NCBI RefSeq assembly: GCF_003813775.1
Contig: NZ_RPDH01000002.1
Span: 1,922,001-1,986,000, forward strand
Direction: 5' to 3'
Source: Chitinophaga lutea
GTDB taxonomy: Bacteria > Bacteroidota > Bacteroidia > Chitinophagales > Chitinophagaceae
DNA length: 64,000 nucleotides
Of this stretch, positions 62,173 through 64,000 are shown one piece after another. The notes beneath the pieces were generated by a model. The model worked only from the letters and a program-made list of their open reading frames with translations, was not told the DNA's origin and did not search any database. A program made the position numbers and the translations under genes. Each line of letters opens with the position of its first letter. Position 1 is the first letter of the stretch.

Positions 62173-62879
62173 TTGTGCAGCCGGTGCTGGAGCGATACGC
62201 GCAGTACGCCGAGGCCGTAAATGCTGCTCCGCTTGAAGTTGATACTGGAGGCTTCTTCAAAATATTTGGTGGGACAGGTCACTTCCGCAATGTCGTACCC
62301 CTTCATGAACACCTGCGACACCATTTCATTGTCGAAAATGAAATCGTCGCTGTTGGCCATGAAGTTGATGTCCCGGAGGATTTCCGCGGAAAATGCCCGG
62401 TAGCCGGTATGGTATTCGCTCAGTTTCTGCCCGATGAGGATGTTCTGCGTCAGGGTCAGGAAACGGTTGAAAATATATTTATATAACGGCATGCCACCTT
62501 TCAGCGCCCCCTTCCCCAGGATGCGGGAGCCGAATACGGCCGGGTATACCTCGTTGGCGATGATGCTGCTCATGGCCAGGATGAGCTTGGGAGTGTACTG
62601 GTAGTCCGGGTGCACCATGATCACAATGTCGGCCCCCAGTTCGAGCGCCTTGTTGTAACACGACTTCTGGTTGCCGCCATAGCCCTTGTTGTTATCGTGC
62701 CTGATAATATGCTGAATGCCAAGCTTCCGCGCCACGCCGATGGTATCGTCTTTACTGGCGTCGTCTACCAGCACCACTTCATCCACCACGTCCGTCGGTA
62801 TTTCCAGGAAGGTCTTTTCGAGTGTTAAGGCTGCGTTGTAGGCAGGCAGTACTACCACTACCTTTTTGTTATTCAGCAT
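62142..62879 (-). CDS. Family 2 glycosyltransferase (dolichol-phosphate mannose synthase-like)
   Basis: 245 residues, single GT-A domain: VVVVLPAYNAALTLEKTFLEIP, EVVLVDDASKDDTIGVARKLG, GYGGNQKSCYNKALELGADIVIMVHPDYQYTP (the DxD-equivalent region), YHTGYRAFSAEIL and FDNEMVSQVFMKGYDIAEV. The C-terminus (SSIYGLGVLRVSLQHRLHKWG) is amphipathic and lacks membrane helices. It probably transfers a sugar to a polyprenyl phosphate in envelope glycan synthesis. It is followed by the overlapping methyltransferase. Confidence 0.88.
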   Translation of the reverse strand: MLNNKKVVVVLPAYNAALTLEKTFLEIPTDVVDEVVLVDDASKDDTIGVARKLGIQHIIRHDNNKGYGGNQKSCYNKALELGADIVIMVHPDYQYTPKLILAMSSIIANEVYPAVFGSRILGKGALKGGMPLYKYIFNRFLTLTQNILIGQKLSEYHTGYRAFSAEILRDINFMANSDDFIFDNEMVSQVFMKGYDIAEVTCPTKYFEEASSINFKRSSIYGLGVLRVSLQHRLHKWGLIKAKIY

Positions 62880-62973
62880 GAAACAAGGTCAATTTAGGCA
62901 GCAAAGGTATAAAAAAGTATAATGCGTTAGTAGCCTTTTACAATTCTTATGTTTATGCAGTAGAATTAATCAT

Positions 62974-62981
62974 TATCTTTG
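62974..62981 (+). promoter_or_regulatory. -7 promoter box of the partial secreted-protein gene
   Basis: TATCTTTG matches TAnnTTTG. TTTA at 62952-62955 could be a weak -33 element 18 bases upstream. The leader to the ATG at 63049 would be about 60 bases. Confidence 0.45.
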
Positions 62982-63048
62982 TCTCTTGGGAATTTTTTGG
63001 CATTATATTTTCTTAAGGTTTTCTTAACAAAAAAAAGGACTTTCAAGC

Positions 63049-64000
63049 ATGCTCAAGCTAATCAGATGGATGATGCCATTGTTGATGACAGGTTTTGTGA
63101 CGATGACCGCTACAGCGCAGGATCCGGAAACCCGGCCACCCGTACGTACGGCCGATACCACTATCAAGAAGATCCTCGACGAACTGCAGAAGGTGGCGGA
63201 CAGCGACCGGCAAAACGCAAAGAACATTGAAGAACTCTCCCGTGGCCGCGACCTCGACAACAGCGCCAAATACGATCTTATTAAAAACAACCTGATTTAC
63301 GCGGCGGAAACCTATTACCTGCTCAATAAAAAGATCATCGACCTGAAATCGAGGACCACCACGAGTAATCTTGACGTGTTCATCACCTCCCTCAACAACC
63401 CGGAAAGCAAGGAACTGGGCTTCTCCCTGAGCGATCGGGTGGTGGAGCTGGTGGAAAAGATCATCCTCAAAGGCAAATCGGATAAAAACGAACGGAATAC
63501 CAAACTGGTGGAATCCACCAAATCCATTATCAACAGCCCCATCTTCAAAAGTTTCACTTCGCTCACCCCGCCCCTGGCCATCGCCAGCTCGGTGATGAAC
63601 TTCCTGCACAGCGTAAGCCAGAGCAACAAGGCCATCAACCACAAGCTGCTCCAGGAATTCGAGAAAGAGCTGAACAAATACGTGATCTATTATACAGCCC
63701 TCAACGACGCGAACCAGAAGTTCGAGTTCGGGCTGAACTTCAATAAAGACCAGCTGTCGCTGTTGCAGGACAATATGTACGATCACCTGGCCTTCACCGC
63801 CAACGTACTGAAAATGCCCCTGCCCGCCCGCGGCAATAAAACCATCGCGGAGTCCCTCAACGAATACTTCTTCGACTTCAGGAAGGAAAAAGTGGTGGAC
63901 TTCTTCGGCAAACTGGAAGAAAAATACACCGCCGGCAAAAAGATCGACTACGAGAAGCTGCTGCGCGAGAACCCGAACCTGAAGGAAGCGAACAACCAGC
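63049..64000 (+). CDS. Secreted helical protein of unknown function, C-terminus cut by window end
   Basis: Open from the ATG at 63049 to the last base: 317 complete codons with no stop. A signal peptide is clear (MLKLIRWMMPLLMTGFVTMTATAQ). The mature part is strongly helical and charged, with likely coiled-coil stretches (TTIKKILDELQKVADSDRQN, FEKELNKYVIYYTALNDANQK, FFDFRKEKVVDFFGKLEEKYT). A less charged middle (SFTSLTPPLAIASSVMNFLHSV) separates them. No family is recognised. It is divergent from the glycosyltransferase at 62879. Confidence 0.65.
   Translation, partial: MLKLIRWMMPLLMTGFVTMTATAQDPETRPPVRTADTTIKKILDELQKVADSDRQNAKNIEELSRGRDLDNSAKYDLIKNNLIYAAETYYLLNKKIIDLKSRTTTSNLDVFITSLNNPESKELGFSLSDRVVELVEKIILKGKSDKNERNTKLVESTKSIINSPIFKSFTSLTPPLAIASSVMNFLHSVSQSNKAINHKLLQEFEKELNKYVIYYTALNDANQKFEFGLNFNKDQLSLLQDNMYDHLAFTANVLKMPLPARGNKTIAESLNEYFFDFRKEKVVDFFGKLEEKYTAGKKIDYEKLLRENPNLKEANNQ

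Overview
The window looks like chromosomal DNA of a Bacteroidota, most probably a Chitinophagaceae member (Chitinophaga-like). The evidence is a SusC/SusD pair with an adjacent ECF sigma factor and FecR anti-sigma factor, DUF3050, DUF6786-type and DUF4142 proteins, LAAC/SAGC-type lipoprotein signals, promoters of the Bacteroidota form (TTTG, about 20 bases, TAnnTTTG) and almost no Shine-Dalgarno sequences. Genus-level assignment is inference. Most of the window is GC-rich. Three stretches are visibly AT-richer and look like accessory DNA: 1-6.9 kb, 22.4-26.3 kb and 60.1-61.3 kb.

Layout. 1-6.9 kb is accessory: a DUF4352-like protein cut by the window edge, a DUF3050 gene, a frameshifted duplicate of the DUF4352-like gene, and a four-gene minus-strand cluster (lipoprotein, secreted protein, O-antigen-ligase-like membrane protein with repeats, transglutaminase-like lipoprotein). 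It ends near a tRNA-Leu(GAG). 7.4-22.4 kb is mostly housekeeping: a histidine kinase, a glycosyltransferase, a 64-residue membrane protein, a PepSY membrane protein, tRNA-Gly(GCC), a DUF6786-type lipoprotein, a YigZ/IMPACT protein, ribD, prmC, exbB/exbD, pepT, an FKBP isomerase, a NamZ-type muramidase and fmt. A 60-bp tandem repeat and a diverged relative lie between genes. 23-26 kb holds a lone RHS-type protein. 26.3-32 kb has a LysM/RlpA-like protein, an RsmF-like methyltransferase and a three-subunit NAD(P) transhydrogenase (pntA1-pntA2-pntB). 32-40.6 kb is the haem pathway: hemH divergent from hemA-hemC-hemD-hemE-hemF-hemB-hemL. 40.7-46.4 kb has an S9 peptidase, an unknown secreted protein, a DUF4142 lipoprotein, an unexpected TPP riboswitch and a GH43 glycosidase. 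46.4-53.2 kb is a surface-signalling glycan-uptake locus (sigma, FecR, SusC, SusD). 53.3-60.1 kb has an ankyrin protein and a complete seven-gene Mrp/Mnh cation/proton antiporter operon. 60.2-61.3 kb is an AbiE-like toxin locus whose toxin gene is frameshifted. 61.3-64 kb has a methyltransferase, a dolichol-phosphate-mannose-synthase-like glycosyltransferase and a secreted protein cut by the window end.

How the genes work together. The hem genes cover every step from glutamyl-tRNA to protoporphyrinogen IX, plus ferrochelatase; only protoporphyrinogen oxidase is missing here. The sigma/FecR pair probably senses ligand uptake through the SusC STN domain and drives susCD, and the convergent GH43 enzyme is a plausible partner. 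The most unusual items are the TPP riboswitch with no thiamine gene beside it, the uncharacterised four-gene envelope cluster in AT-rich DNA, the shared intergenic repeat family at 12.3 and 21.1 kb, and the single-base break in the AbiE-like toxin.
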